A program made the translations under genes and the position numbers. Shown one piece after another: positions 21,945 to 32,061 of a stretch of 44,739 nucleotides of DNA (the first letter of the stretch is position 1; each line of letters begins with the position of its first letter). The stretch covers positions 64,001 to 108,739 of the forward strand of contig NZ_LZEX01000006.1 in assembly GCF_001676055.1 (NCBI RefSeq), given 5' to 3'. The stretch comes from Morganella psychrotolerans (GTDB taxonomy: Bacteria > Pseudomonadota > Gammaproteobacteria > Enterobacterales > Enterobacteriaceae). The notes beneath the pieces are model-generated. The model made no database searches, was not told where the DNA came from, and saw only the letters and a program-made list of their open reading frames with translations.

Positions 21945-22248
21945 CCGTTTTTCCTGATCCGGTGTTATACTGCACATCCACGCACAGAAAATATCAATAC
22001 TCTGTGCGTATTTCTCTTTTTATATCCGATATTTATACTTAATACTCTAAATAATTCGGAATGCATGCAGGCGACAAGCTCCGATTGCCGGGGAGCATAC
22101 ATCAGTATGTGACCCGACGAGCTGAGCGCAGTCAACACCCAGGCATTTTGAAGTATGACGAGTATAAATATCTCAAAAATAACCGGTCGCCACGCATAAT
22201 AAATAACAGCACTGCCTCAGGCAAACGTGCCGGCCATTCGGAACCTAT
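21945..22248. other. Gap between msrA and paeA, mostly a palindromic repeat
   Basis: The 304 bp hold no gene. Most of it is the repeat at 22042-22166. The rest is AT-rich and presumably carries the paeA promoter. Confidence 0.6.
22042..22166. repeat. Long palindromic interspersed repeat
   Basis: About 125 bp with ATACTC at the left end and GAGTAT at the right, TAATTCGGAATGCA on the left arm and GCATTTTGAAGTATGACG on the right. In the middle, GCATACATCAGTATGTGACCC could fold on itself. The termini resemble the shorter repeat family at 5076 and 25081, but the internal sequence differs. The same general layout is known from dispersed repeats in several Enterobacterales. Confidence 0.6.
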
Positions 22249-23601
22249 ATGTTAAATAGTGTATTAATTGTACTGTTACTTTGCGCTATCAGCGCATTCT
22301 TTTCATTATCAGAAATTTCGCTTGCTGCCTCACGGCGTATAAAGCTCAAAATCATGATCGACGAAGGCAACACGAATGCAGCGCTTGTTCTCCGCCTTCA
22401 GGAAGCACCGGGAATGTTTTTCACCGTAGTGCAGATCGGGCTGAATGCCGTGGCAATCCTCGCCGGTATTGTCGGAGAATCTGCTTTTTCACCTGCACTG
22501 CGCTCCATGTTTCAGAACATTGTGTCTGATTCCGCCGCACAACAGCTCGGCTCCGTGTGTTCATTTGTTATCGTCACCTCCATGTTTATCCTGCTGGCTG
22601 ACCTGACACCTAAACGGATGGGAATGATCAAACCTGAAGCCGTGGCTATCCGTATTGTTCAGCCGATGCGTTTTTGTCTGGCTGTACTGCGCCCGCTGGC
22701 CTGGCTGTTTAACGGTTTATCCAATCTGTTCTTTAAATTATTCAAAATTCCGCTGGCGCGTAATGAAGATATTACATCTGATGATATTTATGCGGTCGTG
22801 GAAGCCGGCGCCGTTGCCGGTGTGCTGCGCAAGCAGGAGCACGAACTGATTGAAAACGTGTTTGAACTGGAATCCCGGACTGTCCCTTCTGCCATGACCT
22901 CGCGTGAAAGTATCGTTTACTTTGACAGAAAGGAAAGCGAAGAGAGTATTAAAGAAAAGATTTCCACACAGCCACATTCAAAATTCCTGGTGTGTGACGG
23001 CGGTCTTGATCATGTCCTCGGATATGTTGATTCCAAAGATCTGCTCAACCGCGTACTGATTGGTCAGAGTCTGAATCTGCATGATGGCGTGCAAATCCGC
23101 CCGGCACTGATGATCCCGGACACACTCAGTTTGTCTGATACGCTGGAAGGCTTTAAAAATGCCGGTGAAGACTTTGCTATCATCCTCAATGAATACGCGA
23201 TGGTGATGGGTGTTATCACTATCAATGATGTGATGATTACATTGATGGGTGACCTGGTCGGTCAGGGCCAGGAAGAACAAATTGTCGCCCGTGATGAAAA
23301 CTCATGGTTGATTGAAGGCGGTACGCCGATTGAAGATGTGCAGCGGGTGCTGGATATTGATGAGTTTCCGGATGACAGCAACTATGAAACTATTGCCGGC
23401 TTTATGATGTATAAACTGCGCCGGATCCCGAAACGCACAGATTTTGTAAAATATGTCGGTTATAAATTTGAAGTCGTTGATATTGATAACTATAAAATTG
23501 ACCAGTTATTAGTCACGCGTATTCCGGATTCCCCGGTCACTGCGGTTATTTTACCGGTTTCTCCCTTGTCGCCTGCGGCAGGAGAAAACAAAGAGGGTTA
23601 G
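22249..23601 (+). CDS. paeA: Polyamine exporter PaeA (YtfL), CNNM/CorC/HlyC family
   Basis: Inner-membrane protein of 450 residues (E. coli about 447). In E. coli it was reported to export cadaverine and putrescine. The N-terminal DUF21/CNNM membrane domain has about four segments (residues 1-150). Two CBS domains follow (residues about 200-340), and a C-terminal CorC_HlyC domain ends the protein (from about 350, NSWLIEGGTPIEDV). Old annotations of such proteins as haemolysins are misleading. The gene sits between msrA and ytfK, the conserved order. Confidence 0.92.
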   Translation: MLNSVLIVLLLCAISAFFSLSEISLAASRRIKLKIMIDEGNTNAALVLRLQEAPGMFFTVVQIGLNAVAILAGIVGESAFSPALRSMFQNIVSDSAAQQLGSVCSFVIVTSMFILLADLTPKRMGMIKPEAVAIRIVQPMRFCLAVLRPLAWLFNGLSNLFFKLFKIPLARNEDITSDDIYAVVEAGAVAGVLRKQEHELIENVFELESRTVPSAMTSRESIVYFDRKESEESIKEKISTQPHSKFLVCDGGLDHVLGYVDSKDLLNRVLIGQSLNLHDGVQIRPALMIPDTLSLSDTLEGFKNAGEDFAIILNEYAMVMGVITINDVMITLMGDLVGQGQEEQIVARDENSWLIEGGTPIEDVQRVLDIDEFPDDSNYETIAGFMMYKLRRIPKRTDFVKYVGYKFEVVDIDNYKIDQLLVTRIPDSPVTAVILPVSPLSPAAGENKEG

Positions 23602-23676
23602 TCTGACGTAACACCGGATACCCGCGGTCAACAGCCGTAAAACCAACCCTTATTTTTCACCGGGTATTGTTGATTA

Positions 23677-23884
23677 CTAAGCCAGTTGTGCCTGGAGCAA
23701 CAATACCTGCTGATTAATCTCACTCATTGCACTCAGATGACGTTTATCTCTGACTTTCGGCGGTAAAATCTTACCGTAGTCAAACTCAAACGCCCCCATT
23801 CCCTGTATATACAGCCGACCACGGAACAATGTTTTCACATAGCGCGCTATCTGAGACGGGTTGTAACGGGCAAAAAATTTTCAT
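23677..23884 (-). pseudogene. ytfK: SpoT-activating regulator YtfK, frameshifted near the start
   Basis: YtfK binds SpoT and shifts it to (p)ppGpp synthesis during phosphate or fatty-acid starvation in E. coli. ATG at 23884 begins MKIF, then the T-run at 23872-23877 has six Ts and the frame is lost to a stop after about 30 codons. With five Ts the frame reads [20 protein letters not shown] and on through [20 protein letters not shown] to LLQAQLA, 68 residues, the exact E. coli length. The following codons are well conserved, so the break is recent or a sequencing error. A short neighbour-frame protein (23786-23995) is a shadow of this. Confidence 0.85.
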
Positions 23885-24271
23885 CACTCTTATGTCCTCC
23901 CCTTTACCTTTCGGTCTTTCGGTGACAGGTAAAATTACTGACATCACCTTTATACTACAAGGTAGACTAAAATCCCCGCCAAGTTCATTAATCATGTGTT
24001 TTAATCACTATTTTTACATAAAATGACACACCGCTACGATGTACTTCACAAAACCATAAGAAAAATAGATCTTCATCACACCAGAACCAGATGGCATCAC
24101 AATATGATGCATCAATAATAACCTTATAATTATTATAACTTTTATAAATAATAAAAAGTGTAAGGACTTAACTGATAAATAGCGCACTACGTGATTTTAC
24201 TAAACAGAAAAAAGCCAGTGTAATATGCATTGTTATGCATATTACACTGGCTTTTCAGAGAAAAATGGCCG
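23885..24271. other. Gap between ytfK and cysQ
   Basis: 387 bp, AT-rich, with no gene. It contains the ytfK promoter region and, at 24210-24255, a very long perfect hairpin at the end of cysQ. GTCA motifs upstream of ytfK are spaced 16 bp apart rather than the 11 bp expected for a Pho box. Confidence 0.6.
24210..24255. terminator. Long perfect hairpin terminator after cysQ
   Basis: Two 21-bp arms, perfectly complementary, start AAAAGCCAGTGTAAT and end ATTACACTGGCTTTT around a 4-nt TGTT loop. A-run and T-run flanks make it a terminator on either strand. The stem is roughly twice the usual length. Confidence 0.85.
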
Positions 24272-25012
24272 TCAAAAACTGGAGACGCGAAATCCTGGGT
24301 TAATCATCGATTCACGCGGCGTATAATCGAGAGTCTTACCATTCCAGTCAGTGATGTGTGCGCCCGCAGCCAACGCAACAGCATGACCGGCGGCAGTATC
24401 CCAGATATGAGTCGGGTTAAAGCGCGGATACAGCTGTGCTTTCCCTTCCGCCACCAGGCAAAATTTCAGGGATGAACCAATTGCCTGTGTTTCATGCGGT
24501 CCCAGTTGCGCCAGATAATCCGCCAGTTCATCATCCTGATGAGAACGGCTGATAACCACCAGCGGTAACTCCGCGTTTATTACTTTAATCTGCATCCGCT
24601 GCCCGCCACGTTCACGCCAGGCTCGTGGCCCTTCTGCAAAATAGAGCACATCTGCCACCGGCGCATACACCACACCCATGACAGGGACACCATCACTTAT
24701 CAATGCAATATTGACCGTAAATTCGCCGTTACGGCTGATAAATTCTTTTGTGCCATCAAGAGGATCCACCAGCCAGTATTGTGTCCAGTGCTGACGTTCA
24801 GACCAGGCTTGCGGATCTTCTTCAGAGAGCACCGGGATGTCCGGGGTCAGCGCAGTCAGTTCTTGCAGGATAATATGATGAGCCGCGAGATCAGCGGCGG
24901 TCAGCGGCGAGTTATCCGCTTTGGCTGAAATATTCATCGTGTCGGGATGATGATAAATATCCATGATAGCTTCACCCGCCCGCCGAGCCAGGTGACAAAT
25001 TTGATTGAGCAT
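24272..25012 (-). CDS. cysQ: 3'(2'),5'-bisphosphate nucleotidase CysQ
   Basis: Hydrolyses 3'-phosphoadenosine 5'-phosphate to AMP, clearing an inhibitory by-product of sulfate assimilation. It has 246 residues, the E. coli length. The inositol-monophosphatase-fold metal motifs are present: [16 protein letters not shown] and the late WDTAAGHAV. The gene is followed by the long hairpin and then ytfK, the conserved order. Confidence 0.96.
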   Translation of the reverse strand: MLNQICHLARRAGEAIMDIYHHPDTMNISAKADNSPLTAADLAAHHIILQELTALTPDIPVLSEEDPQAWSERQHWTQYWLVDPLDGTKEFISRNGEFTVNIALISDGVPVMGVVYAPVADVLYFAEGPRAWRERGGQRMQIKVINAELPLVVISRSHQDDELADYLAQLGPHETQAIGSSLKFCLVAEGKAQLYPRFNPTHIWDTAAGHAVALAAGAHITDWNGKTLDYTPRESMINPGFRVSSF

Positions 25013-25080
25013 CCTTCACCTCTTTCACTGAACGGTTAGTGAGTCGCGTTATCCTGTTCACGTCTCCGGAGACCTGAGTA

Positions 25081-25141
25081 TATACTCTTATTCATTCAAA
25101 CTGCAGGTTCGTTGGCTGCATCTTGAATGACGTTGAGTATA
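25081..25141 (-). repeat. Palindromic interspersed repeat, copy D
   Basis: On the minus strand it reads TATACTCAACGTCATTCAAG, then ATGCAG, a short centre and CCTGCAGTTTGAATGAATAAG to GAGTATA. Both half-sites match copy A at 5076 almost exactly, with a shorter centre. It lies between cysQ and fklB. Confidence 0.8.
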
Positions 25142-25150
25142 GAAACAAAA

Positions 25151-25172
25151 ATGGCCGGTGGAAACCGGCCAT
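25151..25172 (-). terminator. Rho-independent terminator of fklB
   Basis: ATGGCCGGT and ACCGGCCAT arms with a 4-nt loop are followed by TTTTTG on the minus strand, about 36 bp after the fklB stop codon. Confidence 0.85.
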
Positions 25173-25207
25173 TTCGAATATTCTGCTTTTGGTAACACAA
25201 TCCGTAC

Positions 25208-25828
25208 TTACAGGATCTCTAACAGCTCAACTTCAAAAACTAATGTGCTGTATGGCGGGATAGCGGCACCGGCACCACGCTCACCGTAAGCCAGGTTGCT
25301 CGGGATATACAGCTCCCATTTAGAACCAACCGGCATCAGGGTCAGTGCTTCGATCCAGCCTGCGATCACGCCATTGACCGGGAATTCAGCCGGCTCGCCG
25401 CGCTGTACAGAGCTGTCAAACACAGTACCATCAGTAAGACGGCCGGTATAATGAACGCGGACGCGGTCAGTACGTGCCGGAATCGGACCATTACCCTGAG
25501 TGATAACAGAGAACTGTAAACCGCTCTCAGTGGATGAAACGCCTTCTTTCTTCGCATTTTCTTCCAGAAAACGCATGCCGTCTTTTACCAGTTCTGCCTG
25601 CATTTCATTGCGGACAGCATCAGCACGCTCATGCATTTCACGCAGGGCACGATGAAGAACATCAACCGCGACAGCAGGCTGATTATTGGCTAATGCATCA
25701 GTGATACCGGCAAGGATCGCCTGCGGTACTAATCCGGTCAGTCCGGATTCCTGTAATTGCTGGCCGATTTGTAAGCCAATTCCGTAGCTTGCCTGTGCTT
25801 CCATCGTGTCAAAAGTCGGTTGTGTCAT
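25208..25828 (-). CDS. fklB: FKBP-type peptidyl-prolyl cis-trans isomerase FklB (FKBP22)
   Basis: Homodimeric proline isomerase that assists protein folding. The start [20 protein letters not shown] at 25828 gives 206 residues, identical to E. coli. The longer frame to 25876 adds an unrelated hydrophobic stretch. The N-terminal dimerisation helices are followed by the FKBP domain from about residue 110: [38 protein letters not shown] and YGERGAG. It is flanked on both sides by palindromic repeats and divergent from ytfB. Confidence 0.97.
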   Translation of the reverse strand: MTQPTFDTMEAQASYGIGLQIGQQLQESGLTGLVPQAILAGITDALANNQPAVAVDVLHRALREMHERADAVRNEMQAELVKDGMRFLEENAKKEGVSSTESGLQFSVITQGNGPIPARTDRVRVHYTGRLTDGTVFDSSVQRGEPAEFPVNGVIAGWIEALTLMPVGSKWELYIPSNLAYGERGAGAAIPPYSTLVFEVELLEIL

Positions 25829-25932
25829 GAGAGATACCTGATTAATAAGTAAGATGGATAAGCATAACAGCAGCATGTACCCCGGTAAACCCGATTATCA
25901 GTGAAAGCTGATGCAACCGCCATTACAGACAT

Positions 25933-25979
25933 GTCCTTATTCATTAAACCTGTCTGCATCCTGAATAGCACCGGGTATA
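25933..25979 (-). repeat. Palindromic interspersed repeat, copy E (degenerate)
   Basis: On the minus strand it reads TATACCCGGTGCTATTCAGG, then ATGCAGACAGG, then TTTAATGAATAAGGAC. This is the same family as copies A, B and D, with one terminus eroded. It sits upstream of fklB, so that gene lies between two copies. Confidence 0.6.
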
Positions 25980-26094
25980 AACATAAGAAACAAATTACAA
26001 AACAGGACTAATTCTGAATAATTTCAGGAAGACGGCTGCTACACTGAAAGAACGTTTGGTGATTATGACGCATGCACAATAGCGGGGAAATACT

Positions 26095-26694
26095 ATGCGA
26101 TTACTACCTAAATTTCATCTTTATACCATCGCCGCCATCGCGCTGATTGTTATTATTGTGCTGTTTTTATGGCCATCCGCACCCAAACCACCGGTGACAT
26201 CTCCGCCACAGACTATCGGGCTGACACCACCGGTACAGGATGATCCGCTGGGTGACCTGATGGCACAGCGTCAACTTACCGACACACAGAACACAACGGA
26301 AAATCTCCCGCTGCCGGATAATAACCTGCCGCCTGTCGCACAGACTCCGGATCAGGCACCACAACCCACAGCAGAACAGCCGCCTGTCACAACAGAGACA
26401 GCGCCTGTCATTACAGCTGCACAGGATGCTCCGCTTGTGGCGCAGCGGTTTACGGTAAAAAAAGGGCAGACAATCGCGCAGGTTTTCCGTAATAACGGGT
26501 TACCGGTTGATGATTTGTTCCGTATGACCGCCGTTGAAGGAACGCAGAAGCCGCTGAACCTGGTTGAAGCCGGTGATAAAATACGGGTTATCCGGGGAAA
26601 AGATAAAACGATTACAGAGCTTAAAATTGATAAGACCAGCGGGCAGTCCGTAACCTTTAAACGCCAGAAAGACGGCAGTTACAGGCGTTCATGA
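26095..26694 (+). CDS. ytfB: Cell-division protein YtfB, OapA/LysM-like family
   Basis: A 199-residue inner-membrane protein (E. coli 212). One N-terminal transmembrane segment (IAAIALIVIIVLFLWPSA, residues 13-30) is followed by a long Pro/Thr/Gln-rich periplasmic linker (about 31-120). The C-terminal OapA LysM-like domain is recognisable from QRFTVKKGQTIAQVFRNNGL. E. coli YtfB binds glycan and localises at the division site. It is divergent from fklB and convergent with rplI, as in E. coli. Confidence 0.9.
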   Translation: MRLLPKFHLYTIAAIALIVIIVLFLWPSAPKPPVTSPPQTIGLTPPVQDDPLGDLMAQRQLTDTQNTTENLPLPDNNLPPVAQTPDQAPQPTAEQPPVTTETAPVITAAQDAPLVAQRFTVKKGQTIAQVFRNNGLPVDDLFRMTAVEGTQKPLNLVEAGDKIRVIRGKDKTITELKIDKTSGQSVTFKRQKDGSYRRS

Positions 26695-26723
26695 TGTGGA
26701 AAATAAAAAAAGATAAAAAAAAA

Positions 26724-26743
26724 ACGCCGGCCTGAGCCAGCGT
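26724..26743 (-). terminator. Terminator of the rpsF-priB-rpsR-rplI operon
   Basis: ACGCTGGC and GCCGGCGT arms with one mismatch and a 4-nt loop are followed by a run of ten Ts on the minus strand, about 30 bp after rplI. Confidence 0.85.
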
Positions 26744-26774
26744 CTTTCAAAGATGTTTACATCGTAATCAGAGA

Positions 26775-27224
26775 TTACTCAGCAACAATCTTCACATTCA
26801 GTTCTGCAAACACGTCACTGTGAACCTGGAAGTGAACTTCATGATCACCCAGAGTACGCAGAACGCCGTTAGGCAGACGAACTTCGCTTTTCGCAACTTC
26901 AACGCCAGCTGCAGTTACAGCATCAGCGATGTCACGAGTACCGACAGAACCGAACAGTTTGCCTTCGTCACCCGCTTTAGAAGAGAGAGTTACAACGCCC
27001 AAGGCATTGATTTTCTCTGCACGAGCGTGAGCTGCAGCCAGAACGTCAGCTAATTTAGCTTCCAGTTCTGCGCGGCGTGCTTCGAAGAATTCGATATTTT
27101 TCTTGGTTGCAGGAACAGCTTTACCTTGCGGTACTAAGAAGTTACGTGCATAACCAGACTTAACATTTACTTGGTCACCCAGGCTACCCAGGTTCGCTAC
27201 TTTATCAAGCAGAATAACTTGCAT
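26775..27224 (-). CDS. rplI: 50S ribosomal protein L9
   Basis: Large-subunit protein at the base of the L1 stalk, which affects reading-frame maintenance. It has 149 residues, as in E. coli. [20 protein letters not shown] and [13 protein letters not shown] are the family signature, followed by the long connecting helix and the C-terminal domain ending in NVKIVAE. It is the last gene of the rpsF operon. Confidence 0.98.
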   Translation of the reverse strand: MQVILLDKVANLGSLGDQVNVKSGYARNFLVPQGKAVPATKKNIEFFEARRAELEAKLADVLAAAHARAEKINALGVVTLSSKAGDEGKLFGSVGTRDIADAVTAAGVEVAKSEVRLPNGVLRTLGDHEVHFQVHSDVFAELNVKIVAE

Positions 27225-27254
27225 TACCTTATCCTCTTAAATGGACGATGCCGA

Positions 27255-27804
<550 letters not shown>

Positions 27805-27809
27805 CGTTA

Positions 27810-28199
27810 TTACTCTTCAGTTTCCTCAGCTTCATCATTTTCTTCAATGTCGTCAGACATGTCGCGCGGGCGACGTTCGTCTTTCGCTTTAACCATTGGA
27901 GAAGGTTCAGTCACCGCGTGCTTAACGCGCATAACCATGCTGCGGATAACGGCATCATTGAAGCGGAAAATAGTTTCCAGCTCGTCAATCACTTCCTGCG
28001 GCGCTTCAACGTTCAGCAGAACGTAGTGAGCTTTGTGCAGTTTGTTGATTGGGTAAGCCAGTTGGCGACGACCCCAGTCTTCGAGACGGTGGATCTGACC
28101 TTCTGCATTAGTAATAGCAGTTTTGTAACGCTCGATCATTGCCGGTACTTGTTCGCTCTGGTCCGGATGAACCATGAAGACGATTTCGTAATGACGCAT
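27810..28199 (-). CDS. rpsF: 30S ribosomal protein S6
   Basis: Small-subunit protein that pairs with S18. The 129 residues begin [20 protein letters not shown] and include the central [17 protein letters not shown]. The acidic tail ([11 protein letters not shown]) is where RimK adds glutamates in E. coli. It is the first gene of rpsF-priB-rpsR-rplI, preceded by a sigma-70 promoter at 28299-28327 and a leader hairpin. Confidence 0.98.
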   Translation of the reverse strand: MRHYEIVFMVHPDQSEQVPAMIERYKTAITNAEGQIHRLEDWGRRQLAYPINKLHKAHYVLLNVEAPQEVIDELETIFRFNDAVIRSMVMRVKHAVTEPSPMVKAKDERRPRDMSDDIEENDEAEETEE

Positions 28200-28224
28200 T
28201 AGTAGTGCTCCTTACGGATTATTA

Positions 28225-28258
28225 GCCTCCAGTCCGGGCAACCGCAACCCTGAGAGGC
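28225..28258 (-). promoter_or_regulatory. Probable S6:S18-binding leader hairpin of rpsF
   Basis: The mRNA leader contains GCCTC-T-CAG pairing with CTG-GAGGC. The apical part, GGTTGCGGTTGCCCGGA, includes an unpaired CCG. A CCG-containing hairpin just upstream of rpsF is the known target for autoregulation by the S6:S18 complex. The folding was done by eye. Confidence 0.5.
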
Positions 28259-28298
28259 AAGGAACTTGTTTAAGTGCGGCTGAAAAATTTGACGCATA

Positions 28299-28327
28299 AC
28301 TATACCCATGCCCGATGCAAAAAACAA
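28299..28327 (-). promoter_or_regulatory. Sigma-70 promoter of the rpsF operon
   Basis: TTGTTT (-35) and TATAGT (-10) on the minus strand are separated by 17 bp. They would give a leader of about 90 nt that includes the S6:S18 hairpin. It lies just upstream of the end of rlmB. Confidence 0.6.
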
Positions 28328-28350
28328 GGCAATAGTTTACGTATCAGGGA

Positions 28351-29085
28351 TTATTTCCCGCGCTGGCGTACGGCTTCAAACAGACAGACACCCGTTGCCA
28401 CAGAGACGTTCAGAGAAGATACCGCTCCCGCCATCGGGATGCTTATCAACTCATCGCACAGGTCGCGGGTCAGGCGGCGCATACCTTCACCTTCCGCACC
28501 CATAACCAGTGCCACAGGGCCGGTCATTTTGCTCTGATACAGATCGTGTGTCGCTTCACCGGCAGTGCCGACAATCCAGATATTTTCATCTTTCAGCTGA
28601 CGCAGTGTACGGGCAAGATTGGTCACACGGATCAACGGCACACTTTCCGCCGCACCACATGCCACTTTTTTAACCGTCGCATTCAGTTGCGCCGAGCGGT
28701 CTTTCGGGATGATCACGGCATGAACACCGGCAGCATCTGCGGTACGCAGACAAGCGCCCAGGTTGTGCGGATCAGTGACACCATCCAGCACCAGCAGGAA
28801 CGGCGTTTCATGCTCTGCCAGTAAATCCGGCAGATCTTGTTCCTGATATTGACGCCCGCCTTTAACTTTAGCGATAACACCCTGATGAACGCCGCCTTCA
28901 GCCTGGCTGTCCATCCACTGGCGGTTAGCCACCTGAACACGGATACCGGCAGCTTCCAGAGCCTGGGCAACCGGGATAAGACGACGATCTTCACGCCCTT
29001 TTAAAATATAGACTTCAATAAAACGGCTGGGATCACGCGCCAGCAAGGCATCCACGGCATGGATACCATAAATAATTTCACTCAT
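28351..29085 (-). CDS. rlmB: 23S rRNA (guanosine-2'-O)-methyltransferase RlmB
   Basis: SPOUT-class enzyme that methylates G2251 in the P-loop of 23S rRNA. It has 244 residues (E. coli 243). The N-terminal L30e-like substrate domain ([18 protein letters not shown]) is followed by the knotted SpoU domain with [31 protein letters not shown] and [17 protein letters not shown]. It follows rnr on the same strand, the usual rnr-rlmB pair. Confidence 0.98.
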   Translation of the reverse strand: MSEIIYGIHAVDALLARDPSRFIEVYILKGREDRRLIPVAQALEAAGIRVQVANRQWMDSQAEGGVHQGVIAKVKGGRQYQEQDLPDLLAEHETPFLLVLDGVTDPHNLGACLRTADAAGVHAVIIPKDRSAQLNATVKKVACGAAESVPLIRVTNLARTLRQLKDENIWIVGTAGEATHDLYQSKMTGPVALVMGAEGEGMRRLTRDLCDELISIPMAGAVSSLNVSVATGVCLFEAVRQRGK

Positions 29086-29162
29086 AACGTTCCGTTTGTT
29101 GCAGGATAATATACCCGGTAAGGCGCTGCCGTCTCACCGGGGAAAATATGAACTAAAAGCAA

Positions 29163-31604
29163 TTATTTAGCGGCTTTTTTCTTCGCGCGCTTTGCCTTTA
29201 TATTCGCTTCAATTTTTTTAGTCCGGGGAGATTTCGGACTTTTTGGTGCTTTCGGACCGTCACCGTCTTTTTTCTTCTTGCGGAACGCACTGTCCGGTTC
29301 AAAGTTTTTATCACGGGTAACGTCATCTTTTTTCCCGCTACGGCGTTTATCACCGGTCTGGGTGGTACGCGCGCGGGTTCTCGCGGTTTTACCTTCATTA
29401 CGGGCGCGTCGCGTGCTTGAAATCAATGCGAAATCAATCGTGCGTTCATCCATATGTACAGCTTCCACGCGGATTTCAACTTCATCCCCGAGGCGGTACA
29501 CATTGTTTGATGATTCACCAATCAGGCGCTGGCCGACATTATCGTAGCGGTAATAGTCATTATCCAGTGTTGAGACGTGTACCAGACCATCAATAAACAG
29601 CTCATTGAGACGCACAAAGAACCCGAAACCGGTCACACTGGTAATCAGCCCTTTGAATACATTACCGACCTGATCCTGCATAAAGTCACACTTCAGCCAG
29701 TCTGCCACATCACGCGTTGCTTCATCTGCGCGGCGCTCTGTCATGGAGGTGTGTTCCCCCAGTTGCAGCATGCTTTGTGTATCGTAATGCCATGCACCTG
29801 TTTTAGATGGTTTCTCGCCCTGCTCTTTTGCCAGCAGATATTTAATCGCGCGGTGTAACGACAGATCCGGATAACGACGGATAGGTGATGTAAAGTGCGC
29901 ATACGCCGGCAGCGCCAGACCAAAGTGTCCACGATTGTCCGGGTCATAAATGGCCTGCTTCATGGAGCGCAGCAGCATGGTCTGTAACAGTTCACAGTCA
30001 GGACGCTCAGCCACATCACGCATGACCTGCGCATAATCTTTCGGCTCTGGTGTCAGCCCACCCGGAAGGGTAAGTCCTAACTCATTGAATACAGTACGAA
30101 GATTACCAACACTCTCTTCTTTCGGACGGTCATGGACACGGTACAGTGCCGGTTCGTTGTTTTTCTCAACGAATCTTGCCGCTGCCACGTTCGCCATGAT
30201 CATGCACTCTTCAATCAGTTTGTGCGCATCATTACGCTGCACCGGCTCGATACGATCGATCCGTTTTTCTGCATTAAAGATAAATTTGGCTTCTTCCGAT
30301 TCAAATGCAATCGCGCCACGCTCGTCACGGGCTTCCGCCAGTGCTTTATACAGCTTATGCAACTCTTCGAGATGTTTTACCAGCGGCGCATAATGCTCAC
30401 GCAGTTCTTCATCCCCTTCCAGAATTTTCCACACTTTGGTGTAAGTCAGGCGGGCATGGGAGCTCATCACGGCTTCAAAGAAACGGTAACCGGATAACTT
30501 ACCTTTCGATGAGATAGTCATTTCACAGACCATACACAGGCGATCAACCTGCGGATTCAGTGAACAGACGCCGTTAGAAAGCACTTCCGGCAGCATCGGA
30601 ACGACCTGTGACGGGAAGTATACCGAGTTACCCCGGCTGCGGGCTTCGTCATCCAGTGCAGTTTGCGGGCGTACATAGTAACTTACGTCAGCAATCGCTA
30701 CCCACAGACGCCAGCCACCGCCGCGTTTGGCTTCACAGTGAACGGCATCATCAAAGTCACGGGCGTCTTCACCGTCAATCGTGACTAACGGCAATGCACG
30801 TAAATCCTCGCGCCCTTTTTTAGCCTCTTCCGGAACGTTTTCGCTGACATCAGCAACCTGACGTTCAACCTGGGCCGGCCAGGTATACGGAATATCATGT
30901 TTGCGCAGTGCAATATCCACGGCGATACTGGTGCCCATTTTTTCGCCCAGCACCTCGGTGATAACACCCAGCGCCTGTACCCGCTTAGCAGGACGGCGGG
31001 TCAGTTCCACCACCACGATATTACCCATACGGGCACCGTTGATGGACTCTTTCGGGATCAGAATATCAAAGCTCAGGCGGCTGTCATCAGGTACAACAAA
31101 CCCCATGCCTTCTTCCATAAAGTAACGCCCGACTATCTGACCGGTTTTCGGCTCAGTTACGCGTACCACACGGGCTTCACGGCGCCCTTTGCGATCGGCA
31201 CCCATCACCTGTGCCAGAATCACGTCGCCGTGCATACACAGCTTCATCTGATCTTGTGCGATAAACAGGTCGTCTTTCTGTCCTTCAACGCGTAAGAAAC
31301 CAAAACCATCGCGGTGTCCGATAACGGTTCCTTTGATTAAATCAAGGCGTTCCGGCAGCGCGTAGCACTGACGGCGGGTAAAGACCAGCTGTCCGTCACG
31401 CTCCATTGCGCGCAAACGGCGGCGCAATGCTTCCTGTGCTTCTTCTCCGGTTAACCCCAGTTCCTGCGCGAGTTCGTCGCGGCTGACCGGTTTGGTGTGG
31501 TTGCGGATAATTTCAAGAATAAATTCACGGCTCGCGATCGGGGCTTCATATTTTTCCGCTTCGCGTTCCCGGTAAGGGTCGTTTGATTGTTTTTCCACTG
31601 ACAT
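29163..31604 (-). CDS. rnr: Exoribonuclease R
   Basis: 3'-to-5' processive exoribonuclease that degrades structured RNA and participates in stress responses and trans-translation. The start [19 protein letters not shown] at 31604 has GGAGG five bases upstream and gives 813 residues, the E. coli length. An upstream GTG (31634) lacks a suitable site. A helix-turn-helix-like region, cold-shock domains and the RNB catalytic domain ([15 protein letters not shown]) come in order. An S1 domain and a lysine-rich tail ([18 protein letters not shown]) end the protein. It follows nsrR, as in E. coli. Confidence 0.97.
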   Translation of the reverse strand: MSVEKQSNDPYREREAEKYEAPIASREFILEIIRNHTKPVSRDELAQELGLTGEEAQEALRRRLRAMERDGQLVFTRRQCYALPERLDLIKGTVIGHRDGFGFLRVEGQKDDLFIAQDQMKLCMHGDVILAQVMGADRKGRREARVVRVTEPKTGQIVGRYFMEEGMGFVVPDDSRLSFDILIPKESINGARMGNIVVVELTRRPAKRVQALGVITEVLGEKMGTSIAVDIALRKHDIPYTWPAQVERQVADVSENVPEEAKKGREDLRALPLVTIDGEDARDFDDAVHCEAKRGGGWRLWVAIADVSYYVRPQTALDDEARSRGNSVYFPSQVVPMLPEVLSNGVCSLNPQVDRLCMVCEMTISSKGKLSGYRFFEAVMSSHARLTYTKVWKILEGDEELREHYAPLVKHLEELHKLYKALAEARDERGAIAFESEEAKFIFNAEKRIDRIEPVQRNDAHKLIEECMIMANVAAARFVEKNNEPALYRVHDRPKEESVGNLRTVFNELGLTLPGGLTPEPKDYAQVMRDVAERPDCELLQTMLLRSMKQAIYDPDNRGHFGLALPAYAHFTSPIRRYPDLSLHRAIKYLLAKEQGEKPSKTGAWHYDTQSMLQLGEHTSMTERRADEATRDVADWLKCDFMQDQVGNVFKGLITSVTGFGFFVRLNELFIDGLVHVSTLDNDYYRYDNVGQRLIGESSNNVYRLGDEVEIRVEAVHMDERTIDFALISSTRRARNEGKTARTRARTTQTGDKRRSGKKDDVTRDKNFEPDSAFRKKKKDGDGPKAPKSPKSPRTKKIEANIKAKRAKKKAAK

Positions 31605-31633
31605 CTTGTCCTCCGTGGTTTTTATGACCGACA

Positions 31634-32061
31634 CTATTTGTCCGTCAGCAACAATTTATAAAGATGCTGATTGTCCTGCACCATATCAGCGAGCGTGTGT
31701 TTATCCAGTTCCTGCAAAAATTCCCGGATAGCTTTACCCAGAATCGATTTCAGCCGGCATGCGGGGTAATGTGACAAAATTCACCGCTACAGTTCACCAG
31801 GGTCAATGGCTCCAGCGCACGGACAACCTCACCGATACGTATAGTATTAGCAGGTTTTCCCAGGCGGATCCCGCCATTTTTGCCACGGATAGCCTCAACA
31901 TAACCTAAATGGCTCAATTGGTTAATTATCTTGACCATATGGTTACGTGACACGCCATAGACTTCTGTCACTTCTGTGATATTCGTCATTTTGCCATCAG
32001 GAAGTGACGCCATATAGATAAGCGCACGTAAGCCATAATCTGTAAAACTGGTTAACTGCAC
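31634..32061 (-). pseudogene. nsrR: Nitric-oxide-sensing repressor NsrR, frameshifted near the third cluster cysteine
   Basis: Rrf2-family [Fe-S] repressor of NO-detoxification genes. Translation starts at a GTG (32061), [20 protein letters not shown], with the winged helix [13 protein letters not shown] and the cysteines in [11 protein letters not shown]. The frame then hits a stop at 31750, giving 103 residues. The G-run at 31763-31766 (CCCC on the coding strand) is one base short. With CCCCC the frame reads [14 protein letters not shown] through LYKLLLTDK to a TAG at 31634, 142 residues (E. coli 141), and restores the third cluster cysteine. Without it the cluster ligand set is incomplete. 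Confidence 0.88.

Noticed and set aside
23900-23970. Possible Pho box upstream of ytfK
   Set aside because: The two GTCA motifs are 16 bp apart, not the 11 bp spacing of a PhoB direct repeat.
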